NCBI RefSeq assembly: GCF_039544005.1
Contig: NZ_BAABKV010000001.1
Location: 4,154,001 to 4,218,000, forward strand
Source: Kitasatospora paranensis
GTDB lineage: Bacteria > Actinomycetota > Actinomycetes > Streptomycetales > Streptomycetaceae
DNA length: 64,000 bases
Direction of reading: 5' to 3'
Under the pieces are notes generated by a model. It saw only the letters and a list, made by a program, of their open reading frames with translations. It did not search any database and was not told the DNA's origin. Of this stretch, positions 44,845 to 55,600 are shown piece after piece (positions within the stretch are counted from its first letter, which is position 1; each line of letters starts with the position of its first letter). The translations under genes and the position numbers were made by a program.

Positions 44845-45810
44845 ATGACCGAAAACCGCAACGACGCCCCCCGGGTGACCCTCGGCACCTCCGACCTGGC
44901 CGTCTCGCCGCTCGCCCTCGGCGGCAACGTGTTCGGCTGGACGGCGGACGAGGCGCAGTCCTTCGCCGTGCTCGACGCCTACCTCGCCGGCGGCGGCAAC
45001 TTCGTCGACACCGCCGACGTGTACTCGGCGTGGGTGCCGGGAAACACCGGCGGCGAGTCCGAGACCGTGATCGGCGCCTGGCTGCGCAGCCGCGGCAACC
45101 GCGACGAGGTCGTGATCGCCACCAAGGCGGGCATGCACCCGGAGGCCTCGGGGCTGAAGGCCGCGACGATCAAGCGGGTGGCCGAGCAGTCGCTGCGCCG
45201 CCTCGGCATCGAGCGGATCGACCTCTTCTACACCCACCGGGACGACCCGCAGACCCCCGTCGAGGAGATCGTCACGGCGCTGGACGAGCTGGTGAAGGAG
45301 GGCAAGGTCCGTGAGGTCGCCGCTTCCAACATCGGTGCCGACCGGCTCGCGGAGTCGCTGGCGTTCGCCGACCGCGAGGGGCTGGCCCGGTACGTGGCCG
45401 TGCAGCCGCACTACAACCTGGTCTCCCGGGACACCTACGAGGGCGAGGCGGCCGACGTGGTGGCCGCGAACGGGTTGTCCGCCGTCCCCTACTACGCGCT
45501 GGCCTCCGGCTTCCTGACCGGCAAGTACCGGCCGGGTGGCGCCGAGGTGGCGAGCGCCCGCGCCCAGGGCGCCGCCCGCTACCTCGACCAGCCGCGCGGC
45601 CCGCTGGTGCTGGACGCGCTGGACAAGGTCGCCGCGGTGCACGGCGTGGAGCCCGCCACGGTCGCGCTGGCCTGGCTGGCCGCCCGTCCCACTGTGGCCG
45701 CGCCGATCGCCAGCGCGCGCACCGTCGAGCAGCTGCCGCCGCTGCTGGCCTCGGTCGGCCTGCGGCTGAGCCCCGAGGAGACCGCGCTCCTGGACGAGGC
45801 CTCCGCCTGA
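44845..45810 (+). CDS. aldo/keto reductase
   Basis: 321 residues from ATG 44845; an in-frame earlier start at 44812 is less likely. The TIM-barrel AKR tetrad can be seen: Asp in FVDTADVYS, Tyr in the same motif, Lys in VIATKAG, His in FYTHRDD. The C-terminal NADPH segment is ASARTVEQLPPLL. Cytosolic oxidoreductase of unassigned substrate. A very long hairpin follows. Confidence 0.92.
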   Translation: MTENRNDAPRVTLGTSDLAVSPLALGGNVFGWTADEAQSFAVLDAYLAGGGNFVDTADVYSAWVPGNTGGESETVIGAWLRSRGNRDEVVIATKAGMHPEASGLKAATIKRVAEQSLRRLGIERIDLFYTHRDDPQTPVEEIVTALDELVKEGKVREVAASNIGADRLAESLAFADREGLARYVAVQPHYNLVSRDTYEGEAADVVAANGLSAVPYYALASGFLTGKYRPGGAEVASARAQGAARYLDQPRGPLVLDALDKVAAVHGVEPATVALAWLAARPTVAAPIASARTVEQLPPLLASVGLRLSPEETALLDEASA

Positions 45811-45825
45811 CGCCCCCACGGGGGT

Positions 45826-45890
45826 GCCGAACGCCGAACGCCCCGGACTGTCCACAGGCTGTGGACAGTCCGGGGCGTTCGGCGTTCGGC
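45826..45890. terminator. exceptionally long bidirectional terminator
   Basis: A perfect 31-bp stem (45826-45856 with 45860-45890) and a three-base loop lie between the convergent aldo/keto reductase and SPFH genes. Confidence 0.85.
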
Positions 45891-45896
45891 TTCGGG

Positions 45897-47216
45897 CTAG
45901 GCCGGCCGGCCCTCCCGGCGGGCGGCGGCGGCTTCCTGGCGTGCGGCCCGCACGGCCGGTGCCGGCACCGGGGCGCTGACCCCGGCCGGGGCGACGAAGG
46001 CCACCAGCAGCTGTTCCATCAGGGCGCTGCGGGCGGCTTCGTCGAGCTCGTGGGCGGTGGCGCGCTCCAGGCGGCGCACCGCCAGGGCGGCGGCCTCCAC
46101 CGCGTCGTCCACCAGCACGGTGCGCAGTCCGGCGTCCAGGTCGGCAAGGCGGCGGCGGCGCATCGACTCGGCGACCTCGGGGGCGTACTCCAGCGCGACG
46201 GGCTGCGCCGAGTACACCTCCAGTCCGGCGGCATGGGCCTCGGCCGCCAGCGCCCGGCTGAGCTCGTCGGCGAACCACTGGCCGTCCCGCAGGGCCGGCC
46301 CGGGGGCCGAGTTGGAGTCGCAGGGCAGCCGGCTCGCGGTGCGGGTGAGCACCGCGTGGATCTGCTCCCGGAGATAGGCCTCGAAGTCGGCGACCGACAG
46401 CACCGCCCGTGCGGTGTCCCGGACCCGCCAGACGACCAGCAGCCGGACGACGATCGGGGTGCCCGTGCGGTCGGTCACGGTGACCGGATCGCTGCGCCAG
46501 TGCCGCAGCCGGACGTCCACCCGGCGCCGCCGGGCCAGCGGGTTCACCCAGACCAGCCCGGCCCGGCGGACGGTGCCGCGGTAGCGGCCCCACCGGGTGA
46601 GCACTCGGGCCTCGCCGCCGGGGTTGGACAGCAGCCCGCCGAGCACGAGCACCAGCAGCAGCCCGACGGCGGTGACACCGGCGATCTCCGGGTCGGTCAG
46701 GCCGACCGGTCCGCTGCGGCGGACGGCGTCCAGCCGAAGATCCGGCAGCGCCTCGATCTGCGGGAGCAGGCCCGCCCTCGCCACGATCACCGCGATCCCG
46801 ACCGCGCCGAGCAGCAGCACCAGCAGCGCGAGCCAGCCGGGCAGGGCCAGCGCGTGCCGCTCCCGGACGGCCTGGTCGACCCGGGGCGGACGGCGGGCGG
46901 CCGGGGCCTCGGCCTGTCCCGCATCGACCCGGCCCGCATCGGCCCGGGCGGCGTCGGCCGCCGTGGAGCGGGAGCCGCCCGCGGCCGCGACGGGGGTCAG
47001 CTGCTGGGTCGGCGGGCCGTCGAGGTCGTCGCCGAGCAGCCGCGGACCGGTCCGGATCAGCGGCTTGGTGAGGGCGCCGGCGAGCGACCGGCCCAGGGCG
47101 TTGCCGGTGGCGGCGGTGGATCCGGCCGCACCGGGCATCTCGGCGCCGGCCGGCGGGCGGGGCGCTCCGGCGGGGCCGGGGGCCGGCCGCTTCGTTGAGT
47201 CGCGGGTGACGTCCAT
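45897..47216 (-). CDS. SPFH-domain membrane protein
   Basis: 439 residues from ATG 47216. A Pro/Ala-rich disordered N-terminus (1-120) precedes two membrane segments (about 123-145 and 177-198), then an SPFH/band-7 domain (VLTRWGRYRGTVRRAGLVWVNPL, then DRTGTPIVVRLLVVWRVRDTARAV and VADFEAYLREQIHAVLTRTAS). The C-terminal helical part ends ARQEAAAARREGRPA. The family organises membrane protein assemblies; its partner here is unknown. It is a different branch from the flotillin at 1581. Confidence 0.88.
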   Translation of the reverse strand: MDVTRDSTKRPAPGPAGAPRPPAGAEMPGAAGSTAATGNALGRSLAGALTKPLIRTGPRLLGDDLDGPPTQQLTPVAAAGGSRSTAADAARADAGRVDAGQAEAPAARRPPRVDQAVRERHALALPGWLALLVLLLGAVGIAVIVARAGLLPQIEALPDLRLDAVRRSGPVGLTDPEIAGVTAVGLLLVLVLGGLLSNPGGEARVLTRWGRYRGTVRRAGLVWVNPLARRRRVDVRLRHWRSDPVTVTDRTGTPIVVRLLVVWRVRDTARAVLSVADFEAYLREQIHAVLTRTASRLPCDSNSAPGPALRDGQWFADELSRALAAEAHAAGLEVYSAQPVALEYAPEVAESMRRRRLADLDAGLRTVLVDDAVEAAALAVRRLERATAHELDEAARSALMEQLLVAFVAPAGVSAPVPAPAVRAARQEAAAARREGRPA

Positions 47217-47400
47217 GCACCGATCCTCGGGTTCGTGTGTCGGGCAACGGGCGGGCCTGATCTGACGGACCGTCCGATTCCAGGCTAGGTGTTAAGTCAT
47301 GAAATGAGACATTTCTGATCATTTCGGCGTGTCGGTACTGCGACAGAAACCCGTACGCCTGCGCACCGTCGCGACCGGGCCACCCGTGGCCGCCGGGCCG

Positions 47401-49948
47401 TCAGCGCCGCCGACTGCCCGGGCCCCGGGCCAGCAGCCTCCACAGCGGCAGCCCGGCCCCCGCCGCCAGCAGCAGCCCGCCGAGGACCGCCGTCCAGCGG
47501 CCCGCCACCGGCGCTTCCCCGGCCGGTTCGGGCCGTCGGCCCGCGGCGGCAGCGCCAGCGGCCGGGCCGGGGCGGCTCCGCCCGCGGCCGACGACTCCCC
47601 CGGCCCAATGGTGGACGCTGCGACCGACGGGTCGGCGGGGTCGACGGCGGGGTCGACGGCGGTCGGCGACGCCGGCTCGGAACCGGGCGACGGCGAGAGG
47701 GAGGGCGATGGGGTCGGCGAGTTCGACGGGGTCGGGGAGTTCGCGGGGGACGGCGGCGCGCCCACCCGGACGGTCACCGGCGTGCCCGCGGCGGCGTTTC
47801 CGGCGCGGTCGGTGGCGGTCGCCCGGAGCGTCCGGTCGCCTGCGGCGAGGTCCAGGCCGGGGGTGCAGCCCCACGTGCCGTCCGGCGCGGTGACGGCGCT
47901 GCACAGGACGGCCCGGTCGCTGCCGGGGTCGGGCCCGGTCACGGCCACGGTGGTGGCGGGCTCCGCTCGGCCGGTGAGCCTCGGGCGGACGGGGACGCTC
48001 TCCCCTCCCGCGGTGAGACCAGCACGGGCGGCGCGGGCGGCGCGGTGTCGACGGTCAGCGGGACGGCCCGGCCGGCCGTCCGGTTCCCCGCGGCGTCCAC
48101 GGCGGTGGCGGTGAGCCGGTGGGTGCCGTCCGCGAGGTTCTCCACCGGCAGGCACGACCACGCGCCGTCCGCGCCGACACCGGTACTGCACAGTTCGCCG
48201 GCCACTCGGCCGGAGCCGGGCGGTTCCGCGACCGAGACCGTGCTGCCGGGCTCGCCGACACCGGTCATCAGCAGCGCGGGGTCGTTGGTGAACTCGGGCA
48301 GGGTGAGCACGGGCGCCGTCGGGGGAACGGTCTTGACGGTCAGCCGGACGGGTTCGCCCGACAGGACGGTGCCCGCCGCGGTGGTCTCGACCGGGGTGAG
48401 GGTGTGCGGGCCGTCGGCGAGCGGGCGGTCGGGTCGGCAGCTCCAGCCGCCGTCCTGGCCCGCCTGGTCGCGGCAGTGCTCGGCACCGTCCTCGACCACC
48501 GCGACGGTCGCGCCGGGGACACCTCCGGCCCCGGTCACCGGCGGGCGCACGTCGGCTGTGGCGGTGCCGGTCGCCGGGGCGGTGATCTCCGGCCGGGCGG
48601 ACCCGGCCGCCAGCCCGATCCGCTGGTCGAGCACCTCGCCGGAGTCGGCGAAGCCGCCCGAGGAGACCAACTGGGCGGCGTCGCGGGCGATCCGCAGCCG
48701 GGCCCAGGTCTCACCTGCCACGGCGCCGCGCTCCGGGACGGTCCACTCCAGATGCGCGGAGGACGCCCCGGCCGGGACCTCCGCCTGCACCCGCTCGGTC
48801 GGGTCGAACTGCCCGTTGCGGTCGAAGTCGACCCAGCCGGCCAGCACCGCCGGCCCGGGCCCGGGGCTCACCGGGACGTCGAGCCCGTACGCACGGCCGG
48901 CCGCGGCCTCCGAGGGGAAGGACAGCGTGGGATCGGCGCCCTGGTACTCGCCACGGCCCGGACCACTGCGCGGCCGGGACGGCGCGGCCCAGGGGCCGGG
49001 CGCGCGCGGCACCGCCTCGACCAGCGGGCGGACGTCCACCGCGCCGACGGCGTCACCGTCCGCGCCCCCGCCGTCCGGGCCGGGGTCGGCCGGCCCGCTG
49101 ACCAGGGGGCGGGCGGTGGCGGTACCGGGCAGCCCGGCCCGGGTGGACGGGTCGATGGCGTGCCGGCCGAGGGCCAGGTCGGAGAGGAGGTGCGAGGCGT
49201 TGCCGTACCCGGCGGGGGCGCTGCCCAGCGACTCGTCGAGGGTGACCGTGAACGCCGCCGGCAGCGCCGGCGCGGGGGCGGTCGAGCCGTTCCGAGCCGT
49301 GGAGCGCTGCTCCATCCGGAGGGTGACGGTACTGACGGTGCCGGTGAATTCGAGGGTGCCTGCACCGTCGGCGGCGGTGTCCGCGGCCGGGTCCGCGGGC
49401 GGCGCCAGAGTGTTGCCGTCGACCGTCCAACCCGTCCACGCGGTGCGCCCGACCAGGACGGGGGCGGCCGGGGTGGCGCCGGTGAGGCTCAGCCGGGCCG
49501 CGGTGACGGTCGTCCCGGACGTCCCCGCGGTGCGGGCCATGAGCCCGCTGACGTGCAGTCGGGGATTTCGGACGGGCCGCGAGAATCCGATCCGCAGTGA
49601 TCCGAGTTCCCGCCAGGATCCGTCCGCGGCCGGCCGCGTCCCACCGATCCGGAAGGTCTCGGCGGGATCACCGGGCCGCATTCCGTCCGCATACGGCTGA
49701 TTCGCCCCGGATCCGCCGAGTGCACCCGGCGCGGCGGCACTCTCGATTCCGGGCAACGGGGCGAAATCCAGCTGCACGGCGAGTCCGGACGGCAGCACCG
49801 CACGCCGTTGCGGACTCCACGCGGCGGGGCTCTGCTGGGCCTGCACCGGCCCGGCGGCCCAGCCCAGCAGCAGGGCCGCGACCACGGCGGCGGCCGGGGC
49901 GCGCAGCCGGGATCGGGCGTCGGGAACCCCCGCGGACTGTCGGGTCAT
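47401..49948 (-). pseudogene. secreted Ig-like surface protein with C-terminal membrane anchor, two frameshifts as given
   Basis: ATG 49948 to stop 47401, 849 residues once one G is added near 48003 and one base near 47540. Signal peptide (about 1-37), a beta-rich N-terminal region with WVDFDRNGQFDPTERVQAEV and GFADSGEVLDQRIG (a GEVED-type motif), then three bacterial Ig-like repeats (each with a GxWSC or GTWGC core and DGxHTLT/TLRATATD), a Ser/Pro-rich stalk, and a C-terminal hydrophobic segment followed by RR (VLGGLLLAAGAGLPLWRLLARG). It probably projects from the cell surface; ligands are unknown. Confidence 0.75.
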
Positions 49949-50235
49949 CCGGAGCTCCTTCGCCGACCGATGGCCCGGACACGGCCGACGGGACCGGGCG
50001 CGGCCATAACATCCGACAAAAGCGAATCACAGCTGACACTCGGTCAAAATCCGACACCAGGAGCCACCGCCGGATTGCACCCGATTGGCAGCCGCACCGG
50101 GCGACGGGCCGCAGCACCCGAACTGGCGACCCTCGGCCATTCCAGGCACATCACGACCTGGAATATCCGCGAAATCCCGGATGAATCACCCGCCGCTCTG
50201 TTCGATTTGATGGACTCTCAGTAGAGTCGGGCGCC

Positions 50236-50664
50236 GTGAGCATCGACCCCGTTCTCGTCAAGCGCAGCTTCGCCGCCGTCGAACCGCACGGCTCCGAGGT
50301 GACCGCGTACTTCTACCGGCACCTGTTCGACCACCACCCCGGCGTCCGCGGCCTGTTCGCCGAGCACCTGGACGACCAGCAGGACCGGCTGTGGGCCGCA
50401 CTCGGCGCCCTGGTGGCGAATCTGGAGTCGACCGACACCCTCGTCGGCATCCTCCGCGACCTCGGCAGCCGGCACGCCGGCTACGGCGCCCTGCCCGAGC
50501 ACTTCCCGGCGGTGGGCGACAGCCTGATCGCCACCCTGCGGCACTACGCCGGCGACACGTGGACACCGGAGGCGGAGGCCTCCTGGGCGGCGGTGTACGG
50601 CGTCGTGGCCGACACCATGGGCTCGGCCATGGCGGCCGCCGGCCCCGCTCCGTCCTCCGGCTGA
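50236..50664 (+). CDS. single-domain bacterial globin
   Basis: 142 residues from GTG 50236. Globin-fold helices are clear: VTAYFYRHLFDHHPGVRGLF, LVANLESTDTLVGILRDLGSRHAGYG with the proximal His, and ALPEHFPAVGDSLIATLRHYAG. No reductase domain. Its stop is ten bases before the flavohemoglobin-like gene, so the two are an operon. Likely role: nitric oxide or oxygen handling. Confidence 0.88.
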   Translation: MSIDPVLVKRSFAAVEPHGSEVTAYFYRHLFDHHPGVRGLFAEHLDDQQDRLWAALGALVANLESTDTLVGILRDLGSRHAGYGALPEHFPAVGDSLIATLRHYAGDTWTPEAEASWAAVYGVVADTMGSAMAAAGPAPSSG

Positions 50665-50674
50665 GGGCCACCCG

Positions 50675-51874
50675 GTGGCCTACGATCCCGCGGTCCTCCG
50701 GGCCGGCCTGGCCGTCGTCGAACGCCGGGCCGGCCAGCTGACCACGTACTTCTACACCCACCTCTTCGCGCACAACCCCGGGCTGCGCAGGCTCTTCCCG
50801 GCCGACCTCGACGAGCAGCGCGACCGCCTCTTCGCGGCCCTCACCCGGCTGGTCGCGCGGCTGGACGAACCGGACCGGCTCACCGACTACCTAGCGGCCC
50901 TCGGCCGGGACCACCGCAAGTTCGGCACCCTCCCCGCGCACTACCCCGCCGTCGGCGCCAGCCTGCTGGCGGCACTGCGCCACTTCATGGGGCACTCCTG
51001 GACGGTCGAGGACGAGAAGTCCTGGACGGGGGCCTGGACGGTGATCTCCGAGGCGATGATCGGTGCGGCGGCCGCCGTCCCGCCGGGCACCCCGGCCTGG
51101 TGGGACGCCGACGTCGTGCAGCGCCGCCGGGCCGCGCCGGACGTCGCCGTGCTGACCCTGGCGCCGAACCGCCCCTACCCCTACACCGCCGGCCAGTACC
51201 TGACCCTCTGCTCGCCGCGGGTGCACCGGGTGTGGCGGCCCTATTCGATCGCCTGCGCGCCCCGCCCGGACGGCACCGTCGACCTGCACGTGCGCCGGGT
51301 GCCCGGCGGGCTGCTCTCCACCGCGCTGGTCAACGACGTGGTGCCCGGGGAGCGGGTGCGGCTCGGGCCGCCGATCGGCGACGCGGTGCTGGACCCGGCG
51401 TCCCGGCGACCGCTGCTGGCGGTGGCCGGCGGCACCGGCTGGGCCCAGGCGAAGGCCCTGGTCGAGCAGCTCGCCCTGGACGGCGGCCGGCCCGCCACCG
51501 TCCTGCTCGGCGCCCGGGACGACGCCGACCGGTACGACCTGGCCGCGCTCCACGACCTGGCCGACCGGCACCCCTGGCTGGAGGTCCTGCTCGCCGTGCC
51601 CGCCGGCCGCGCCGACCGGGCCGAGGCCGTCGAACTGCTGCAGGAGGGGCTGCACGGGCTCGGCGACTGCTCCGGCCGGGACATCCTGCTCAGCGGTCCG
51701 CCCGACCTCGCCCCCGAGCTCACCGACCAGCTGCTCGCCCAGCACGCCGAACCGGAGCTGATCCGGCACGACCCGGTCCCGCACACCTTCGACCGCGCGC
51801 GCCCGCTCACCGCACCCGAGTGGTTCCTGGCCGACCGCGACGTCGCCTGGATCAACCGCACGGACCTCGCCTGA
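50675..51874 (+). CDS. flavohemoglobin (globin plus ferredoxin-reductase domains)
   Basis: 399 residues from GTG 50675. Globin domain 1-145 (TTYFYTHLFAHNPGLRRLFP, GRDHRKFGTLPAHYPAVG with the proximal His), FAD domain from about 150 (RPYSIACAP binds FAD; TAGQYLTLCSP), and NAD domain from about 255 (LLAVAGGTGWAQAKALVEQL, ILLSGPPDL). Layout matches Hmp-type nitric oxide dioxygenases, which turn NO to nitrate. It is coupled to the single-domain globin just upstream, whose reductant it might supply. Confidence 0.92.
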   Translation: MAYDPAVLRAGLAVVERRAGQLTTYFYTHLFAHNPGLRRLFPADLDEQRDRLFAALTRLVARLDEPDRLTDYLAALGRDHRKFGTLPAHYPAVGASLLAALRHFMGHSWTVEDEKSWTGAWTVISEAMIGAAAAVPPGTPAWWDADVVQRRRAAPDVAVLTLAPNRPYPYTAGQYLTLCSPRVHRVWRPYSIACAPRPDGTVDLHVRRVPGGLLSTALVNDVVPGERVRLGPPIGDAVLDPASRRPLLAVAGGTGWAQAKALVEQLALDGGRPATVLLGARDDADRYDLAALHDLADRHPWLEVLLAVPAGRADRAEAVELLQEGLHGLGDCSGRDILLSGPPDLAPELTDQLLAQHAEPELIRHDPVPHTFDRARPLTAPEWFLADRDVAWINRTDLA

Positions 51875-51910
51875 GCCCGCCGGCCCCCGGCGGGCGGCCG
51901 GGTACGACGA

Positions 51911-51941
51911 CGAAGGCCCCGGACGGTGTCCGGGGCCTTCG
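51911..51941. terminator. terminator between flavohemoglobin gene and tRNA-Arg
   Basis: A perfect 14-bp stem (51911-51924 with 51928-51941) and a three-base loop. It serves both the plus-strand flavohemoglobin gene and the minus-strand tRNAs. Confidence 0.8.
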
Positions 51942-51943
51942 GG

Positions 51944-52019
51944 TGGTGCGCTCAGCAGGATTCGAACCTGCAACCTCTTGATCCGTAGTCAAGTGCTCTA
52001 TCCGTTGAGCTATGAGCGC
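51944..52019 (-). tRNA. tRNA-Arg(ACG), copy 1
   Basis: 76 bases with encoded CCA. Acceptor GCGCTCA/TGAGCGC, anticodon loop CTACGGA (ACG), T-loop TTCGAAT. Identical to the copy at 52056-52131. A34 is the substrate of the TadA encoded at 24341. Confidence 0.95.
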
Positions 52020-52055
52020 CGGTACGCGGCCCGACGGGCCACGTGCGGCAGATTG

Positions 52056-52131
52056 TGGTGCGCTCAGCAGGATTCGAACCTGCAACCTCTTGATCCGTAG
52101 TCAAGTGCTCTATCCGTTGAGCTATGAGCGC
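52056..52131 (-). tRNA. tRNA-Arg(ACG), copy 2
   Basis: Same 76-base sequence as the copy at 51944-52019, separated by a 36-base spacer. Tandem duplication. Confidence 0.95.
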
Positions 52132-52252
52132 TCGCCCTGGCGGCTGGCCTCCGGGGCGGTGCGGGGACAACATTACATGACCGTCGACGTGGGGTGAAAT
52201 CGATTGATCCCGGGCGCCCGGCCGGCCCTCCGGGGCACCTCCCCGGAAACGG

Positions 52253-52288
52253 CAGGAGCCCCGTCGACTGATGCCGACGGGGCTCCTG
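52253..52288 (-). terminator. terminator after tRNA-Ser(GCT)
   Basis: 14-bp perfect arms (52253-52266 and 52275-52288) begin six bases past the 3' end of the minus-strand tRNA-Ser. Confidence 0.75.
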
Positions 52289-52293
52289 TGAGG

Positions 52294-52384
52294 CGGAGGC
52301 TGAGGGATTTGAACCCTCGATGGGCGGTAAAACCCAAACCGCATTAGCAGTGCGGCGCCATAGACCGGACTAGGCGAAGCCTCC
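52294..52384 (-). tRNA. tRNA-Ser(GCT)
   Basis: 91 bases. Acceptor GGAGGCT/AGCCTCC, anticodon loop CTGCTAA (GCT), long variable arm, T-loop TTCAAAT. CCA is not encoded. Confidence 0.95.
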
Positions 52385-52605
52385 TCCGCGCGAACCGCTT
52401 CCGTCTCCGGACGCGAGCCGTGCGCATGTGATGATGCCACAGCCCAGGGGCCCGACACCAACCACCGACAACGTTACTAGGCGGGTCGTCCACAACGCAA
52501 AGAACAATGAGATACTGCCGGGGCCCGAGGAGAGCGCGCGCCCGCGAGCCGCCGCCGTGACCCAGCCGGCGAGATCGCCGACATGCCGTGAGGAGACCTG
52601 TCGAC

Positions 52606-55600
52606 GTGAGCAGCAGGCCCACCCGAGGCGCTGCTCGCCTCGCCGCAATACTCGACGCCCTGCCCGACGCGCTTCTGCTGGTCAACAGCAACGGCACGGT
52701 GGTGGACGCGAACAAAGCGGCGGTGGAGAGCCTGCAGGCGCCCGGAACATCCCTGGTCGGGCGAGGCCTGCTCGACCTGTTGCCGGAGTTCGACCCCAGC
52801 CGGATCCCCGGCTCGATGCGGCCCGCCGCGACCGAGTCCGAGGGGCTCGACCGGCCCGTCCGGATGACCGCCCGGCGCACCGACGGGAGCACTTTCCCGG
52901 TCGAGGTCAGCGGCAACGACTTCGCCGACGACGGCGCGTCCGCCGAGGGCCGCGGCTACGTGCCGTACGACCCCTACCGGGAGGGCGGCGGCCAGGAGCT
53001 GCTGCTGCTCCTGGTGCGCGACCTGACCGGCCGCCTGGGGGTGGAGGCCGAGCTCCGCCGCCAGCACAAGCAGACCGAGATGATCCTGCGGGCCGCCGCG
53101 GAGGGCGTGCTCGGCGTGGACCTCGAAGGCCGCGTCGTCCTGGTCAACCCGGCCGCCGCACACATACTCGACTACCGCGCCAGTGAACTCGGCGGGCGCG
53201 AACTGCACCCGCTGATCCAGCACTCCCAGCCCGACGGCAGCCCGCTCGCCCTGGAGGGCTCGGCGCTGCTCGACACCCTGCTGTCGGGCCGCAAGCACCG
53301 GGTCCGCGGGGCCGTGCTGTGGCGCAAGGACGGCAAGCCCGTCACCGTCGACCTCACCACCGCCCCCGTCCGGGACGGCGAGCAGCTGGTCGGCGCCGTG
53401 ATGACGTTCACCGACCGGACGAAGGAGCTCGCGCTCGTCGCCCGCAACGAGCACCTCACCGCCGTCCTGGAGACCGAGCTCGGCGACGCGCTCACCGCCC
53501 TGCACCGGCGGATCGACGCGCTCGCCGCCGACCCGGCCGGGCAGCTGTGGCCGGAGGCCAACTGGACCCTGCGGCGCCTCGCCGAGGAGTGCCGGCGGTT
53601 CGGCACCCTGATCGACGACGTGCTCGCCCACCAGTCCTTCGAGACGGCGGCCGAGGCCGGCCGCGAGCGGCCGGCCCACAAGCCGGTCGGCCTGGACACG
53701 GTCGTGCAGCGCGCCGTCGAGCACGCCGGCGAGCTGGTCGGCCCCGGCCGGGTCCGCTACTCCGTGCACGCCGCCGCCGTCGAGGTCACCGCCGACCGGG
53801 AGCGTCTCGCCCAGGCGCTGGCCCACCTGGTGGCCGACGTCAGCGGCATCACCCCGTCGCTGGACGCGCCCGGCTCCGGTGCCGGCCCGTCGCTCGGCGT
53901 GCCCGCCCTGCCGCCGGTCGGCGGCGACACCCCGATGGTCGTGGTGGCCGCCGCCCAGCGCGGCGACGTCGCGCGGATCGAGGTGCGCGGGCCCGCGCTG
54001 CGCAGCAGCCCGGTGCACCTGCCGATCGCCGGCGCCACCGTCGAACGCCACGGCGGTGTCCTCCAGCGCCACGAACTGCCCTCCGGCGCCGGCACCACGT
54101 ACGTCGTGGAGCTGCCGCTCGACCCGGCGGCGGCGCGCTCGTCGGCCGGCCGGCCCAGCGTGCCCAAGGAGACCGACACGGCGATGCTGCCGGACCTCCC
54201 GGAGCTGCCGCCTGCGGATCCGGTCAAGGACGGCGCCGGCGAGCCCGGCATCGCCGAGATGGTCAGCACCGGCACCGGCGGAACGTTGCGGCAGCGGCGC
54301 AAGGAGCGCGCGCAGGCGGCGGCGGAGCGGGCCGCGGCGCAGGACCGCGAGGCCGCCGAGCGGCGCGGCGGTCCGATCGCGCTGGGCCCGATCCCGCTCG
54401 GCCCGGGCGAGGCCGTCCCGGTGGCCGACGCCGCTCCCGCACCGATCGCCCTGCCCGCCGCAGGAGCGCCGACCGGCACCGACGCTGACGGCACGTCGCC
54501 CGAATCCGGCACGGACGAGCCCGCCCGGCCGTCCCGGCGGCGCCGACGCGCCCCCGCCGAGGAGAGCGCCCCGGCGCTCCCCGGCCTGCCCGAGACCACC
54601 CCGGCGTACCCGGGCCTGGAGCACGCGCTGCCGGTCGGGCCGCCCGCGGCGGCCCCGGCCGTCCCGCCCACCGGCCGCCGGCGGCGACTCGCCGACCCGG
54701 ACGCGCCGGCCGGCGAGCAGCACGCGCCGGGGGCGGACGAGCCCGAGCCGGCCGCGGCGTCGCAGAGCGCCCTCGCGCTGCCCGCCCCGGCGGCGCCCGT
54801 CGCCGAGACCGCGCCCGTCCGGGCGGGGCTCCCGGAACTGCCGTCGGCCGCACCGCAGCCGCCGCAGCCGGTCGGGACGGGGCTCGGCGAGCTCAGGCTC
54901 AGCCCGCCGCGCCCGCTGCAGAGCGCCTTCCCGTCCCCGGCCGCACCGAACGCTTTCCCGCCGCACCAGCCGGTGCCGCACCAGCCGCAGGCCGACGGCG
55001 CCCAGCCGTCCGGGCCCGGCGCCGAACTGGCCGCGCTCGTCCCGGCCGGAGAGGCCGCCCGGGCGGACGCGTCGGGCGCGTCGGGCGCGTCGGGCGCGAT
55101 GGAGCCGCGCACCCCGCCGCGGCCGCTCGCCGAGCTGGCCCGGGCCGGCGCCGGCGACCAGGCCGAGCCGTCCGCCCCGGCCAGCGGCCCGGAGGACGGC
55201 GCGCGCCGGCTGCTGGTCTGGCCCGAGCCCGACCCGTCCACCAAGCTGGCGCTGCAGGAACGCGGGTACCGCCCGGTGATCGTGCGCTCCCGCGAGGAGG
55301 TCGACGCCCAGGTCTCCGGCTTCCCGGCCGCCCTGTTCGTCGACCCGCTGACCGGGCCGATCACCCGGACGGCGCTGGAGTCGCTGCGCACGGCCGCGCT
55401 CAACCAGCGGGTGCCCGTCCTGGTCACCGCCGGGCTCGGCCAGGCGACCCGGGACGCCGCGTACGGGGCGGACCCGGCCGTGCTGCTGCGGGCGCTCGCG
55501 CCGCGCGACAGCGAGAACCACGCGCCCCGGGTGCTGCTGGTGGAGGCCGACCATGACATCGCGTCGGCCATGATCAGCAGCCTGGAACGCCGCGGCATGC

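Noticed and set aside
51944..52131. Direct repeats as a mobile-element footprint
   Set aside because: The repeat units are two complete tRNA-Arg(ACG) genes; no integrase or other element gene is adjacent.
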